Both the position numbers and the translations under genes were made by a program. 64,000 nt of DNA from Actinophytocola oryzae (lineage in GTDB: Bacteria > Actinomycetota > Actinomycetes > Mycobacteriales > Pseudonocardiaceae). Shown piece after piece: positions 15,914 through 24,009 of this stretch. Below the pieces are notes generated by a model that was given only the letters and a program-made list of their open reading frames with translations, was not told where the DNA came from and made no database searches. Numbering within the stretch: position 1 is the first letter of the stretch; the number at the start of each line of letters is the position of its first letter. The stretch is taken from NCBI RefSeq assembly GCF_004364325.1, contig NZ_SOCP01000011.1, positions 1 to 64,000 on the forward strand. Reading direction: 5' to 3'.

Positions 15914-16471
15914 GTGTCCAACATAGGGATTCTCGGAACGGGCAACATGGCGGCCGGCCTCGGCGCCGGTTGGCGGGCGGCGGGCCACCGGGTGCTGGCG
16001 GGCGGCCGGTCGGGACCGGTCTCGCTCGCGGAGGCGGGGCGGTTCGGGGACGTCACGCTGCTCGCGGTGCCCGCCACGGCAGTGGTCGAGGTGCTGGCCC
16101 ACGTGCCCACCGGCGGCCTGGTGATCGACTGCACCAACCTGGTGACCCCCGACGGCGTCGGGCACCCGTACGCGGCCGCCGTGGCCGCGCGGCCGGACCT
16201 CCGGGTGGTGAAGGCGTTCAACCTGTGCCACGAGAGCGCGTGGCGGCTGCCGTCGCGGGTGTTCGGCGGCAGGCCGCTCGCGGTGCCGATGCGCGGGCCG
16301 CCCGACGCGGTCGCCCGGGTGGCGCCGCTGGCGGCCGACCTCGGCTGCACGCCCTTCGACGCGGGCGGCCCGGAGCGGGCGGCGTTGCTCGAGGCCACGG
16401 CCGCGTTCGCCATCGGGCTGTGGTTCGCGGGGCTCGACGCGCAGGCCGTGCTGACGCCGCCGCTCGGCTAG
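15914..16471 (+). CDS. NADP(H)-binding oxidoreductase of the F420-dependent NADP reductase type
   Basis: 185 residues. The N-terminal dinucleotide fold has GILGTGNMAAGLGAGWRAAG, then GGR after strand 2, and DCTNLV near residue 75, as in F420H2:NADP+ oxidoreductase and its relatives. KAFNLCHESAW in the centre matches the conserved KAFN segment of the family. Substrates in most homologues are unknown. GTG start; divergent from the HxlR gene. The stop forms a CTAG with the stop of the convergent TetR gene at 16468-16471. Confidence 0.82.
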   Translation: MSNIGILGTGNMAAGLGAGWRAAGHRVLAGGRSGPVSLAEAGRFGDVTLLAVPATAVVEVLAHVPTGGLVIDCTNLVTPDGVGHPYAAAVAARPDLRVVKAFNLCHESAWRLPSRVFGGRPLAVPMRGPPDAVARVAPLAADLGCTPFDAGGPERAALLEATAAFAIGLWFAGLDAQAVLTPPLG

Positions 16472-17049
16472 TGGTGCCTGGCGGTGGCCACGAGCATTCC
16501 CGTCAGCTGGCGGGACATCCAGTCCACGAACGCGTCCTTGCCGAGGACGGGGTCACGCAGCCAGCAGAGCATGGCCTCCTCCATGGCCGCCGCCCAGCAC
16601 CAGATCGTGAGGTCGACGAGCGGGGCGGGGCCGGTGATCCCCACCCCGCCCCTGACGAGGTCGAGGATGGCGTGGCGCACCTCGTCGACGAGTGTGCCGG
16701 TCTCCGACGAGATCGCCGACGAGTTCCGCACCACGGCGACGAACGCGGCCTCGTGCTGGGTCGCGAAGTCGAGGAACTCCTCGACGCCGAGGCGTAGCCG
16801 CTCGGGGGTGCCGTCGCGCGGTGCCCTGAGGCGGACCAGCAGCCCGTCGACCGCGAACCGGGACGCGGCGGCGAACAGGTCCGCGGGCCCGTTGAAGTAG
16901 CGGTAGAACAGGGCCCGCGAGACCTGCGCCGCGTCGGCGATGTCGTCGACGGACACCTGTTCGAACGGCCGCCTGCTGTACAGCCCGATCGCCACGTCGA
17001 TCAACTGCTGTCGCCGCTCCTCCGGCCGAAGACGCCGCCTGACCCGCAT
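16468..17049 (-). CDS. TetR/AcrR-family regulator
   Basis: 193 residues with a TetR helix-turn-helix (QVSVDDIADAAQVSRALFYR, YFNGPADLF) behind a basic N-terminus MRVRRRLRPEERRQQ, and a helical C-domain. No target is obvious: upstream lies a 170-base gap before a small membrane peptide gene on the other strand, and no strong palindrome was noticed near its start. It may control that peptide, itself, or distant genes. Confidence 0.87.
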   Translation of the reverse strand: MRVRRRLRPEERRQQLIDVAIGLYSRRPFEQVSVDDIADAAQVSRALFYRYFNGPADLFAAASRFAVDGLLVRLRAPRDGTPERLRLGVEEFLDFATQHEAAFVAVVRNSSAISSETGTLVDEVRHAILDLVRGGVGITGPAPLVDLTIWCWAAAMEEAMLCWLRDPVLGKDAFVDWMSRQLTGMLVATARHH

Positions 17050-17218
17050 GGGGGTGACCTTAACGGGCTTGATCCACTTCTCCCGGTTTCGCGCGGGCGC
17101 GGCGTTTCGGTCCGGTGGCAGCTACCATCTGAGTGCGTATTGTCACCTGTTGGGGCTATTGATCACCTACGGGCACCATCCCCTACCGTCGAACCCAACC
17201 GAACGGGAAAGGAACCAC

Positions 17219-17242
17219 ATGTCCGAGGCGAGGCGCGCATGA
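17219..17242 (+). CDS. Seven-residue leader ORF (MSEARRA)
   Basis: ATG at 17219 is preceded by a good Shine-Dalgarno (AAAGGAACCAC) and encodes MSEARRA, ending in a TGA whose A/TG overlaps the ATG of the next gene (ATGA at 17239-17242). The arrangement resembles a translated leader that couples initiation of the small membrane protein. No conservation data available; it may instead be chance. Confidence 0.4.
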   Translation: MSEARRA

Positions 17243-17400
17243 AACCCAAGAAGGTCGTCATCCTCGCCGCGATCGGTGTGCTCGTGTACGCGCTGGTCGC
17301 GCACCCCACCCAGCTCGGCGACGGTGTCCAGTCGATCCTCGGCTGGATCGGCGACGGACTGAGCGCCATCATCGACTTCATGCACAGCGTCGTGGAGTGA
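17239..17400 (+). CDS. Small single-span membrane protein
   Basis: 53 residues: MKPKK, a membrane helix (VVILAAIGVLVYALVAHPTQ), then an amphipathic segment DGVQSILGWIGDGLSAIIDF. Small proteins of this layout are common in actinomycetes and of unknown function. Its ATG overlaps the stop of the seven-residue leader ORF. It runs towards the P450 gene, whose stop lies two bases past its own. Confidence 0.7.
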   Translation: MKPKKVVILAAIGVLVYALVAHPTQLGDGVQSILGWIGDGLSAIIDFMHSVVE

Positions 17401-17401
17401 C

Positions 17402-18604
17402 CTACCAGGTCACCGGCAGCTCGTACACGCCGTACACCGATCCGTCGTGCTTGAACGGGACCTGGTCGACGGTCGTGGCCAGCGCGAGCGTCGGGATGCG
17501 GCGGTAGAGCGTGCCGTAGACGACCCGCAGCTCCATCCGCGCCAGCGGCTGCCCGAGGCACTGGTGCACGCCGAAGCCGAACGCCACGTGCTGGCGGGCG
17601 TTGCGGGTCAGGTCCAGCCGGTCCGGGTCGGCGAACACGGACGGGTCGCGGTTGCCGATGTCGCCCGCCAGGATGACGCCCTCACCGGCCCGGATGGTCT
17701 CGCCTGCCAGCTCGATGTCCTCGACCGCGACGCGGCGGCGGCCGTTGTGGGTGATGTGCAGGTACCGCAACAGCTCCTCGACCGCCGACGCGACCAGGGC
17801 CGGGTCGGGCGAGGACCGCAGCAGCGCCAGCTGGTCCGGGTGCTCCAGCAGCGCCAGCGTGCCGAGCGCGATCATGTTCGCGGTCGTCTCGTGGCCCGCG
17901 ATCAGCATGAGCACGCCCATCTGCGCCGCGTCCTCGCGGGTCAGCTCACCCGCGGCGATCCGCTCGACCAGGCCGGACAGCAGGTCGTCGCCGGGGCGCG
18001 CGATCTTCTCGCCCAGCAGGTCGTCGAGGTAGTCGAACAGACGACCACCCGCCGCCTGCCGCTCCTGCGGGCTCACGTCGCGGTTGATGAGGACCTTGCT
18101 GTTGTCCTGGAAGAAGTCGTGGTCGGTGTAGGGCACGCCGAGCAGCCGGCAGATCACCAGCGACGGCACCGGCAGCGCGAACGCCTGCACCAGGTCCACG
18201 GGGTTCGGGCCGGCCAGCATGGCGTCGATCAGGTCGTCGACGATCTGCTGCACGCCTGGGCGCATGGCCTCGATCCGCCTGATGGCGAACGGCGCGGTCA
18301 CCATGCGGCGCAGCCGTTTGTGCTCCGGGTCGTCCATGAGGATGAAGCTGACGGGTGCCTTGCCCCGGTCCTCGATCGCCACCTGCGCCGGGTAGCCCGG
18401 CCGGGTGACGTCCGAGCTGATGCGCGGGTCGGACAGCAGCGCCTTCTGGTCGGCGAAGCGGGTCACGAGCCACGGCGTGGTGCCGTCGGGCAGCCGGACC
18501 CGCGTGAGCGGTGCCTCCTCCTGCAGCGAGCGGATCGCGGGCGGCGGGTCGAACGGGCACTTCTCCGCCCTGGCCCCGGGGAACACCGGCAACGTGCTGG
18601 TCAT
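17402..18604 (-). CDS. Cytochrome P450 (CYP105-like)
   Basis: 400 residues, a typical soluble bacterial P450 that uses electrons from ferredoxin to insert oxygen into C-H bonds. I-helix LIAGHETTANM, K-helix EELLR, and heme loop FGFGVHQCLGQPLAR with the ligand Cys at 349. The segment FILMDDPEHKRLRRMVTAPF recalls the CYP105 family of Streptomyces, often broad in substrate. The ATG overlaps the stop of the ferredoxin reductase gene (ATGA). It is last in a five-gene operon that starts at 21863. Confidence 0.93.
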   Translation of the reverse strand: MTSTLPVFPGARAEKCPFDPPPAIRSLQEEAPLTRVRLPDGTTPWLVTRFADQKALLSDPRISSDVTRPGYPAQVAIEDRGKAPVSFILMDDPEHKRLRRMVTAPFAIRRIEAMRPGVQQIVDDLIDAMLAGPNPVDLVQAFALPVPSLVICRLLGVPYTDHDFFQDNSKVLINRDVSPQERQAAGGRLFDYLDDLLGEKIARPGDDLLSGLVERIAAGELTREDAAQMGVLMLIAGHETTANMIALGTLALLEHPDQLALLRSSPDPALVASAVEELLRYLHITHNGRRRVAVEDIELAGETIRAGEGVILAGDIGNRDPSVFADPDRLDLTRNARQHVAFGFGVHQCLGQPLARMELRVVYGTLYRRIPTLALATTVDQVPFKHDGSVYGVYELPVTW

Positions 18605-19782
18605 CGCATTCCTCCCACTGGTACCGAGCCCCCGACTTCCTGACGGCGCAGGCGGGCTTGTTTGGGCATGTTCCAGCCGAGTACGCCGATCACCGTGCCA
18701 CCGCGGCGGTAGGCCGCGACGAAGCGGCGGTCGGCGAGGTCACCGTCCACGATGGACACCTCGGCGTCCGCGTGGAGGATCCCGTGGACGTGGATCCTGG
18801 CGTCGAACTGGTCGGTCCAGAAGTACGGCACGGGCGTGTAGGGCCGGTCCGCGCCGAGGATGTTGGCGGCCACGGCCACACCCTGCTCGGTGGCGTTGGT
18901 CCGGTTCTCCAGGCGCAGCAGCACGTCGAGCGTCTCGTGGTGCCACCTCGCCACGTCGCCCGCCGCGTAGACCCCGTCGGCCGCGCGGCAGCGGGAGTCG
19001 CACACGATCCCGTTGTCGCACAGCAGCCCGCTGCCCGAGAGCCATTCCGTGGCGGGCGCGGCGCCGAAGGCCACGACGACCACGTCCGCGGGCAGGACCT
19101 CGCCGGTGGACAGGCACACGCCGGTCACCCGGCCGTCCGATGAGGACAGTCCGGTGACGCCGGCACCGAGCCGCAGCTCCACCCCGTTGTCCGAGTGCAG
19201 CTCGGCGAGCAGGCGGGCGGGCAACGGGCCGAACTGGTAGGCGAGCGGCGCCTCCTGCGGGCCCGCCATCGTGACCGCGCAGCCCATGCCCCGCGCGGTG
19301 GCCGCGATCTCGGCGCCGAGCACGCCGTCACCGACGACCACGACCCGCCCGCCGGACAACAGGTCCACCCGCAGGGCCAGCGCGTGGTCGAGCGTCCTGA
19401 GCACGTGCACACCCGCGAGGCCGTCCTGCCCGGACAGCGTGCGTGGCCGCAGACCCGTCGCCAGCACGACGGCCTCCGCCGTCAGCTCGCGGCCCGACGC
19501 CGTCGACACGACACGCGACGCCGAGGAGAACCGCACCGCGGGGTCGCCGAGCACGAACGTGGCGTCCAGTGTGGACAGTACCTCCGCGGGCCGCAACCGG
19601 GACCGCTCGGGCTCCCACTGTCCGGAAAGGACCTGCTTGGACATCGGCGGACGGTCGTAGGGCAGGTGCTCCTCGGCACCCAGGATGGTCAGCGGCCCTG
19701 TGTACCCTTTGCGACGCAAGGCTTCCGCGGTGGCCAGGCCTGCCGAGGACGCACCGACCACCAGTACGCCGTCCGGCGTCAC
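18601..19782 (-). CDS. NAD(P)H-dependent ferredoxin reductase for the P450s
   Basis: 393 residues of the oxygenase-coupled FAD reductase family (putidaredoxin-reductase-like). FAD motif VVGASSAGLATAEALR at about 8-23, PYDRPPMSKQVL, ATGLRPR, the NAD motif VVVGDGVLGAEIAATARG near 150, and the C-terminal GVYAAGDVARW. It would pass electrons from NAD(P)H to the adjacent ferredoxin. The GTG at 19782 overlaps the ferredoxin stop (GTGA), and its own stop overlaps the P450 start, fixing its place in the chain. Confidence 0.9.
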   Translation of the reverse strand: MTPDGVLVVGASSAGLATAEALRRKGYTGPLTILGAEEHLPYDRPPMSKQVLSGQWEPERSRLRPAEVLSTLDATFVLGDPAVRFSSASRVVSTASGRELTAEAVVLATGLRPRTLSGQDGLAGVHVLRTLDHALALRVDLLSGGRVVVVGDGVLGAEIAATARGMGCAVTMAGPQEAPLAYQFGPLPARLLAELHSDNGVELRLGAGVTGLSSSDGRVTGVCLSTGEVLPADVVVVAFGAAPATEWLSGSGLLCDNGIVCDSRCRAADGVYAAGDVARWHHETLDVLLRLENRTNATEQGVAVAANILGADRPYTPVPYFWTDQFDARIHVHGILHADAEVSIVDGDLADRRFVAAYRRGGTVIGVLGWNMPKQARLRRQEVGGSVPVGGMR

Positions 19783-19979
19783 CCGTCCTCGCCGACCGAG
19801 ATCGCGGACCCCGGGCACACGCTCGCGGCCTCACGCACGATCTCGTGCAGGTCCTCGGCGGGCCTGGGCTCCAGCAGCACCACGATCCCGTCCTCGTCCC
19901 GCTGGTCGAACACGTCCGGCGCGAGCAGCACGCACGTGCCCGCCCCACAGCACTTCTCCTGGTCGACCGAGACCTTCAT
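19779..19979 (-). CDS. [3Fe-4S]-type ferredoxin
   Basis: 66 residues: VSVDQEKCCGAGTCVLLAPD and a later VCPGSAI. The cluster motif is C-x2-A-x2-C ... CP, with Ala in place of the fourth Cys, as in P450-linked [3Fe-4S] ferredoxins of actinomycetes. An extra Cys (C11) next to C10 is unusual. It carries electrons from the reductase to the two P450s of the operon. Overlaps the TetR stop upstream (ATGA) and the reductase start downstream (GTGA). Confidence 0.9.
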   Translation of the reverse strand: MKVSVDQEKCCGAGTCVLLAPDVFDQRDEDGIVVLLEPRPAEDLHEIVREAASVCPGSAISVGEDG

Positions 19980-20656
19980 GCCGTGACATCCCCTTCTCGT
20001 GTGGTGTGCGGTGCCTGCCACATCCCGACGAGGGCGTCGACGATCCCCGTCGCCGCCTCGTCCCAGCTCGCGCGTGGTGTCGGTGTGCCGTCGGCGAGCG
20101 CGCGCTCCCGCTCGGCGGTCATGTGCACGAGGAGCTGGCGGGCCATGTCGCTGCGCTCGGCCCGCACCTCGGCCGGCAGGTCGGGCAGGCACCGGTGGAG
20201 CGCCTCGACGATCCGCACCAGCGACGGCGACGACTGCGACTCCTCGACCATGATCGTCCGCAGCGACGGGTCGGTCATGATCTGCGCGCCGAACCGCGCG
20301 AACCAGGTCGGGCTGCCGACCTCGGCCAGGTGCTCGACGACCGGCCGGATCAGGCACGACAGCCAGTCGCGCAGGTCCGTGCTGTCCCCGATCTCGGCGA
20401 CCATGCGCTGGCGGATCTCCTCGATCGGCGCGGAGTGCCTGCGGGCGATGGCCCGCACCAGGTCTGCCTTGGTGCCGAAGTGGTAGCCGACGGCCGTGTT
20501 GTTGCCCTGCCCGGCGGCCTCGCTGACCTGCCGGTTGGACACGGCGAACACGCCGTGCTCGGCGAACAGCCGTTCCGCCGCGGTCAGGATCAGCTCCCTC
20601 GTCGCGTGTGCCCGTAACGCCCTGTGGCCGGCCTCGTTGCCGGTCGTCCTGCTCAT
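19976..20656 (-). CDS. TetR/AcrR-family regulator inside the P450 operon
   Basis: 226 residues. HTH at about 30-75: VFAVSNRQVSEAAGQGNNTAVGYHFGTKADLV. The recognition helix GQGNNTAVGYHF is of the type seen in larger TetR proteins with a C-terminal helical ligand domain. Lying between the first P450 and the ferredoxin genes, it is co-transcribed with its probable targets. The palindrome at 21922-21941 in front of the operon is the likely binding site. A GTG directly before the ATG is an alternative start. Confidence 0.88.
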   Translation of the reverse strand: MSRTTGNEAGHRALRAHATRELILTAAERLFAEHGVFAVSNRQVSEAAGQGNNTAVGYHFGTKADLVRAIARRHSAPIEEIRQRMVAEIGDSTDLRDWLSCLIRPVVEHLAEVGSPTWFARFGAQIMTDPSLRTIMVEESQSSPSLVRIVEALHRCLPDLPAEVRAERSDMARQLLVHMTAERERALADGTPTPRASWDEAATGIVDALVGMWQAPHTTREGDVTA

Positions 20657-20663
20657 CACGTGT

Positions 20664-21863
20664 TCACCACCGCACTGGTAGTTCTCTCAGCCCGCCCACG
20701 ACGAGTCCCTCGACCCGCCGCAGGTCCGCCACGTCGACGGCCAGCTCCAGCGACGGCAGCCTGCGCAGCAGCACCTCGAGCACGGCCTGCAGCTCGGTGC
20801 GCGCGAGCGGCTGCCCGATGCACGCGTGCGCGCCTGCGCCGAACGCGAGGTGCGGGTTGGGGCTGCGCCGCAGGTCCATCTCCTCGGCCCCGGTGAACGC
20901 GCGCTCGTCGCGGTTGGCGGCGGCCATGCTGCAGACCGCGGTCGTGCCGCTCGCCAGCACCTCGCCGGACAGCTCGAGGTCCTCGGTGAGGTAGCGCAGC
21001 ATCCCGAAGCCCGAGTTGGCATCCAGCCGCAGCGACTCCTCGACCGCGGGCCGCACGAGCGACCGGTCGGCCACGAGCGCCTCCCACCGGCTCCGGTCGG
21101 CGAGGAGCATGCCGACCATCTTGGCGATCATGTTCGCGGTGGTCTCGTGCCCGGCGACGAGCAGGCCGATGCCGGTCGCGATGAGGACCACGTCGGACAG
21201 CGGCTCGCCGTCGGCGTCCTTCTCCTCGATCAGCGCGCTGAGCAGGTCGTCGCCCGGCTCGTCCCGCTTGGCGGCGATGTGGCCCGCCATGTACGCGCCG
21301 AAGTCCCGCTGCGCGGCGGCCATCTCGTCCTGGGTGAAGCGGGTCATGCTCAGCAGCATGTCCGACCAGTGCGCGAAGCGGTCCCGGTCGGTGTCCGGCA
21401 CGCCGAGCATGTCGCAGATGACCCACACGGGCAGCGGGAACCCGAGGCCCGCCTTGAGGTCCGCGGGTGCGCCCTTGGCAACCATCTCGTCGACCAGCTG
21501 CTCGGCCATGGCCTCGATACCCGGCCGCAGCGCGTTCATCCGCCTCGCCGTGAACCACCTGCCGATCATCCGGCGCCACCGCAGGTGCTCCTCGCCGTGC
21601 TGGGGCAGGACGACGGCCATCTCGCTGTTGAACACCCCGCCCGACTCGACGTCCGCGACCCGCGCGCCCCTGCCCGTCGACGGCCGGGTGAACCGGGGGT
21701 CGGCCAGGACCGCCCTGACGTCGGCGTAGCGGGTGACCAGCGTGGCCTCGTCACCGCTGGGCAACGTCACCTTCGCGACCGGGCACTGCTCACGCAGCCG
21801 CGCCCACTCCGCGGGCGGCTCCAACGCGGCGTCGCTGGACATCGGGTAGCGCGGCAGCTCCAC
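20664..21863 (-). CDS. Cytochrome P450
   Basis: 399 residues. I-helix LLVAGHETTANM, K-helix EESLR, heme loop FGAGAHACIGQPLAR. Related to, but clearly distinct from, the P450 at the operon end, so the two probably act on different positions or steps. GTG start with GAGGAG six bases upstream. It is the first gene of the operon and divergent from an MFS exporter, with an operator-like palindrome between, which suggests that product or substrate efflux is co-regulated with oxidation. Confidence 0.93.
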   Translation of the reverse strand: MELPRYPMSSDAALEPPAEWARLREQCPVAKVTLPSGDEATLVTRYADVRAVLADPRFTRPSTGRGARVADVESGGVFNSEMAVVLPQHGEEHLRWRRMIGRWFTARRMNALRPGIEAMAEQLVDEMVAKGAPADLKAGLGFPLPVWVICDMLGVPDTDRDRFAHWSDMLLSMTRFTQDEMAAAQRDFGAYMAGHIAAKRDEPGDDLLSALIEEKDADGEPLSDVVLIATGIGLLVAGHETTANMIAKMVGMLLADRSRWEALVADRSLVRPAVEESLRLDANSGFGMLRYLTEDLELSGEVLASGTTAVCSMAAANRDERAFTGAEEMDLRRSPNPHLAFGAGAHACIGQPLARTELQAVLEVLLRRLPSLELAVDVADLRRVEGLVVGGLRELPVRW

Positions 21864-21921
21864 AGGTGACTCCTCGGTGTTCCGTGTTCAGTCACTCACA
21901 CCGTGCCACCATAGTATTCTC

Positions 21922-21941
21922 TAAGTCAATCAGCTGACTTA
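21922..21941. promoter_or_regulatory. Operator between P450 operon and exporter
   Basis: TAAGTCA-N6-TGACTTA, a perfect 7-base inverted repeat in an A+T-rich patch between the divergent P450 and MFS genes. TAGTAT nearby could be a -10 element. Likely site of the TetR protein encoded within the P450 operon. Confidence 0.65.
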
Positions 21942-21971
21942 ATTTTACCCAGATCACCCGAAAGGGCACGA

Positions 21972-23414
21972 ATGTCCCTGCAGAAGGCCGCACCCCGGCC
22001 GAACGTCGTCGTGGCGGTGCTCGCCTTCGGCGGGATCGTCGTATCGCTCATGCAGACGCTGGTGATCCCACTGGTCCCCCGGCTGCCGGAGCTGCTCGGC
22101 GCGTCGCCTGCCGACGCCACGTGGGTGATCACCGCGACGCTGCTGGCCAGCGCCGTCGCGACGCCGGTCGTCGGGCGGCTCGGTGACATGTACGGGAAGC
22201 GCCGGATGCTGCTGGTCAGCCTCTGCCTGCTGGTCGCGGGCTCGGTCGTGGCCGGGCTGTCGTCCACCCTGCTGCCGATGGTCGTCGGACGGGTGTTCCA
22301 GGGCCTCGCGGCGGGGGTGATCCCGCTGGGCATCAGCATCATGCGCGACGAGCTGCCCGCCGAACGCCTCGGCGCGGCGACGGCGATGATGAGCGCGTCC
22401 CTCGGGGTCGGCGGTGCGCTCGGCCTGCCCGCGTCGGCGCTGCTCGTGGAGAACACCGACTGGCACGTGCTGTTCTGGACCGCCGCGGCACTCGGCGCGG
22501 TGGTGACCGTGCTCGTGGCGACGCTCGTGCCGGAGTCGAGCGTGCGGACGGGCGGCCGGTTCGACGTCGTCGGCGCGCTCGGGTTGTCTGCCGCGCTCGT
22601 GTGCCTGCTGCTGGCGATCTCGAAGGGCGCGGACTGGGGCTGGACCTCCGGTGCGACGCTCGGGCTGTTCGCGGCGACGGTGGTTGTCCTGCTGCTGTGG
22701 GGCTGGTTCGAGCTGCGGGTGCGCAGGCCGCTGGTGGACCTGCGGACCACCGCCCGGCGGCAGGTGCTGCTGACGAACCTCGCCTCGGTGGTGTTCGCGT
22801 TCGCCATGTTCGCGATGTCGCTGGTGCTGCCGCAGCTGCTGCAGCTGCCGACGCTGACCGGGTACGGCCTGGGGCAGTCGCTGCTGGTCACCGGGTTGGT
22901 GCTGGTGCCGTCGGGGCTGGTGATGATGGCGACGGCGCCGGTGTCCGCGCGGCTGTCGCGGGCGCGTGGGCCGAAGGTGACGCTCATGGTCGGCGCGGTC
23001 GTGGTGGCGGTCGGGTACGGGCTCGGCGTGGTGCTGATGTCGGCCATCTGGCAGCTGGTGGTGGTGTCGGCGTTGATCGGCGCGGGCATCGGGTTCGCGT
23101 ACGGGTCGATGCCGGCGCTGATCATGGGCGCGGTGCCGGTGTCGGAGACGGCGGCGGCCAACAGCCTGAACACGTTGATGCGCGCGATCGGCACGTCGGT
23201 CTCGAGTGCCGTGGCCGGGGTGATCCTCTCGCACCTGACGATCGCGCTGGGGCCGGTGGCCGTGCCGTCGCAGGACGGGTTCCGCCTGATCATGGCGCTG
23301 GGCAGCGGCGCGGCGCTGCTGGCGCTCGTGGTGGCGGCGTTCATCCCCGGACGTGGCCGCCCCGAACGGGTGACGGTGGATCGCGACAGCGAGGCGGTCC
23401 CCGCGATCCGGTGA
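21972..23414 (+). CDS. DHA2-type MFS drug exporter
   Basis: 480 residues, about 14 membrane helices, with GRLGDMYGKRRMLL after helix 2 and GSMPALIMGAVPVSETAAAN late in the chain, as in DHA2 proton antiporters. It resembles the exporter at 863-2527 along its length (for example the WTSGATLGLF segment) but ends in a short polar tail without the beta-sandwich domain. The divergent P450 operon and shared palindrome suggest export of a compound that those enzymes meet or make. Confidence 0.9.
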   Translation: MSLQKAAPRPNVVVAVLAFGGIVVSLMQTLVIPLVPRLPELLGASPADATWVITATLLASAVATPVVGRLGDMYGKRRMLLVSLCLLVAGSVVAGLSSTLLPMVVGRVFQGLAAGVIPLGISIMRDELPAERLGAATAMMSASLGVGGALGLPASALLVENTDWHVLFWTAAALGAVVTVLVATLVPESSVRTGGRFDVVGALGLSAALVCLLLAISKGADWGWTSGATLGLFAATVVVLLLWGWFELRVRRPLVDLRTTARRQVLLTNLASVVFAFAMFAMSLVLPQLLQLPTLTGYGLGQSLLVTGLVLVPSGLVMMATAPVSARLSRARGPKVTLMVGAVVVAVGYGLGVVLMSAIWQLVVVSALIGAGIGFAYGSMPALIMGAVPVSETAAANSLNTLMRAIGTSVSSAVAGVILSHLTIALGPVAVPSQDGFRLIMALGSGAALLALVVAAFIPGRGRPERVTVDRDSEAVPAIR

Positions 23415-23500
23415 GGCGCGCGGCGCGACGGGTCGGTGTCGCGGCACCCGGAACGCGACTTCGGGTGAACGCGACGGGGCTCGCGCACGTGTAGAGAGGT

Positions 23501-23941
23501 ATGAGCCCACGTCTGTCCGGACTCGCCGCCGCGCTGTGTGCGCTGGTGGTGGTCGCCGGCTGTGGGGTGCCGGCACAGACGGCTCCCGTGGCCACCACGC
23601 AGTCGACACCGCCGCCGAAGCCGACCAAGCCGTACACGGTCGAGCAGCTCGCCGCGACGGTCGGGTGTACGCCGGAGTTCCAGGGCAGGACGGCCGACTT
23701 CCGGCAGGCCGCGTGCAAGGTCGACAAGACGAACTACATGATGCTCGACTTCGTCACCGACAAGAACCAGAAGGACTGGTACGACAACGCCATCATCTAC
23801 GGCAACAGCTACCTGGTCGGCGAGCGCTGGATCCTGACCACCTCGTCCGACGACGCGCTGGTGAAGCTCCAGGACGAGCTGGGCGGCAGCATCGAACAGG
23901 ACAAGTCGATGGGCTCGCACGGCATGGCCCCAATGCACTGA
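23501..23941 (+). CDS. Small lipoprotein
   Basis: 146 residues. A lipoprotein signal peptide ends in VVVAGC with Cys21 as the lipidation site, followed by a Pro/Thr-rich linker and a compact domain with VGCTPEFQGRTADFRQAACK, which could hold a disulfide. No family recognised. The stop codon (ATG CAC TGA) is formed by the first bases of the perfect hairpin repeat downstream. Confidence 0.82.
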   Translation: MSPRLSGLAAALCALVVVAGCGVPAQTAPVATTQSTPPPKPTKPYTVEQLAATVGCTPEFQGRTADFRQAACKVDKTNYMMLDFVTDKNQKDWYDNAIIYGNSYLVGERWILTTSSDDALVKLQDELGGSIEQDKSMGSHGMAPMH

Positions 23942-23987
23942 AGGACGCCTTCGTAACGCCCAGCGTTACGAAGGCGTCCTTCAGTGC
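23935..23987. terminator. Perfect 25-bp hairpin repeat, probable bidirectional terminator
   Basis: The arm starting GCACTGAAGGACGCCTTCGT (23935-23959) and its exact complement (23963-23987) are separated by only CCA. It lies between the convergent lipoprotein and amidohydrolase genes and contains the lipoprotein stop codon. Same family as 7548-7948, 46535-46587 and 54715-54797. There is no T-run, as usual for actinomycete terminators. Termination is inferred from position and structure. Confidence 0.8.
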
Positions 23988-24009
23988 GAGCCGGGGACGG
24001 GCGGAGGGG

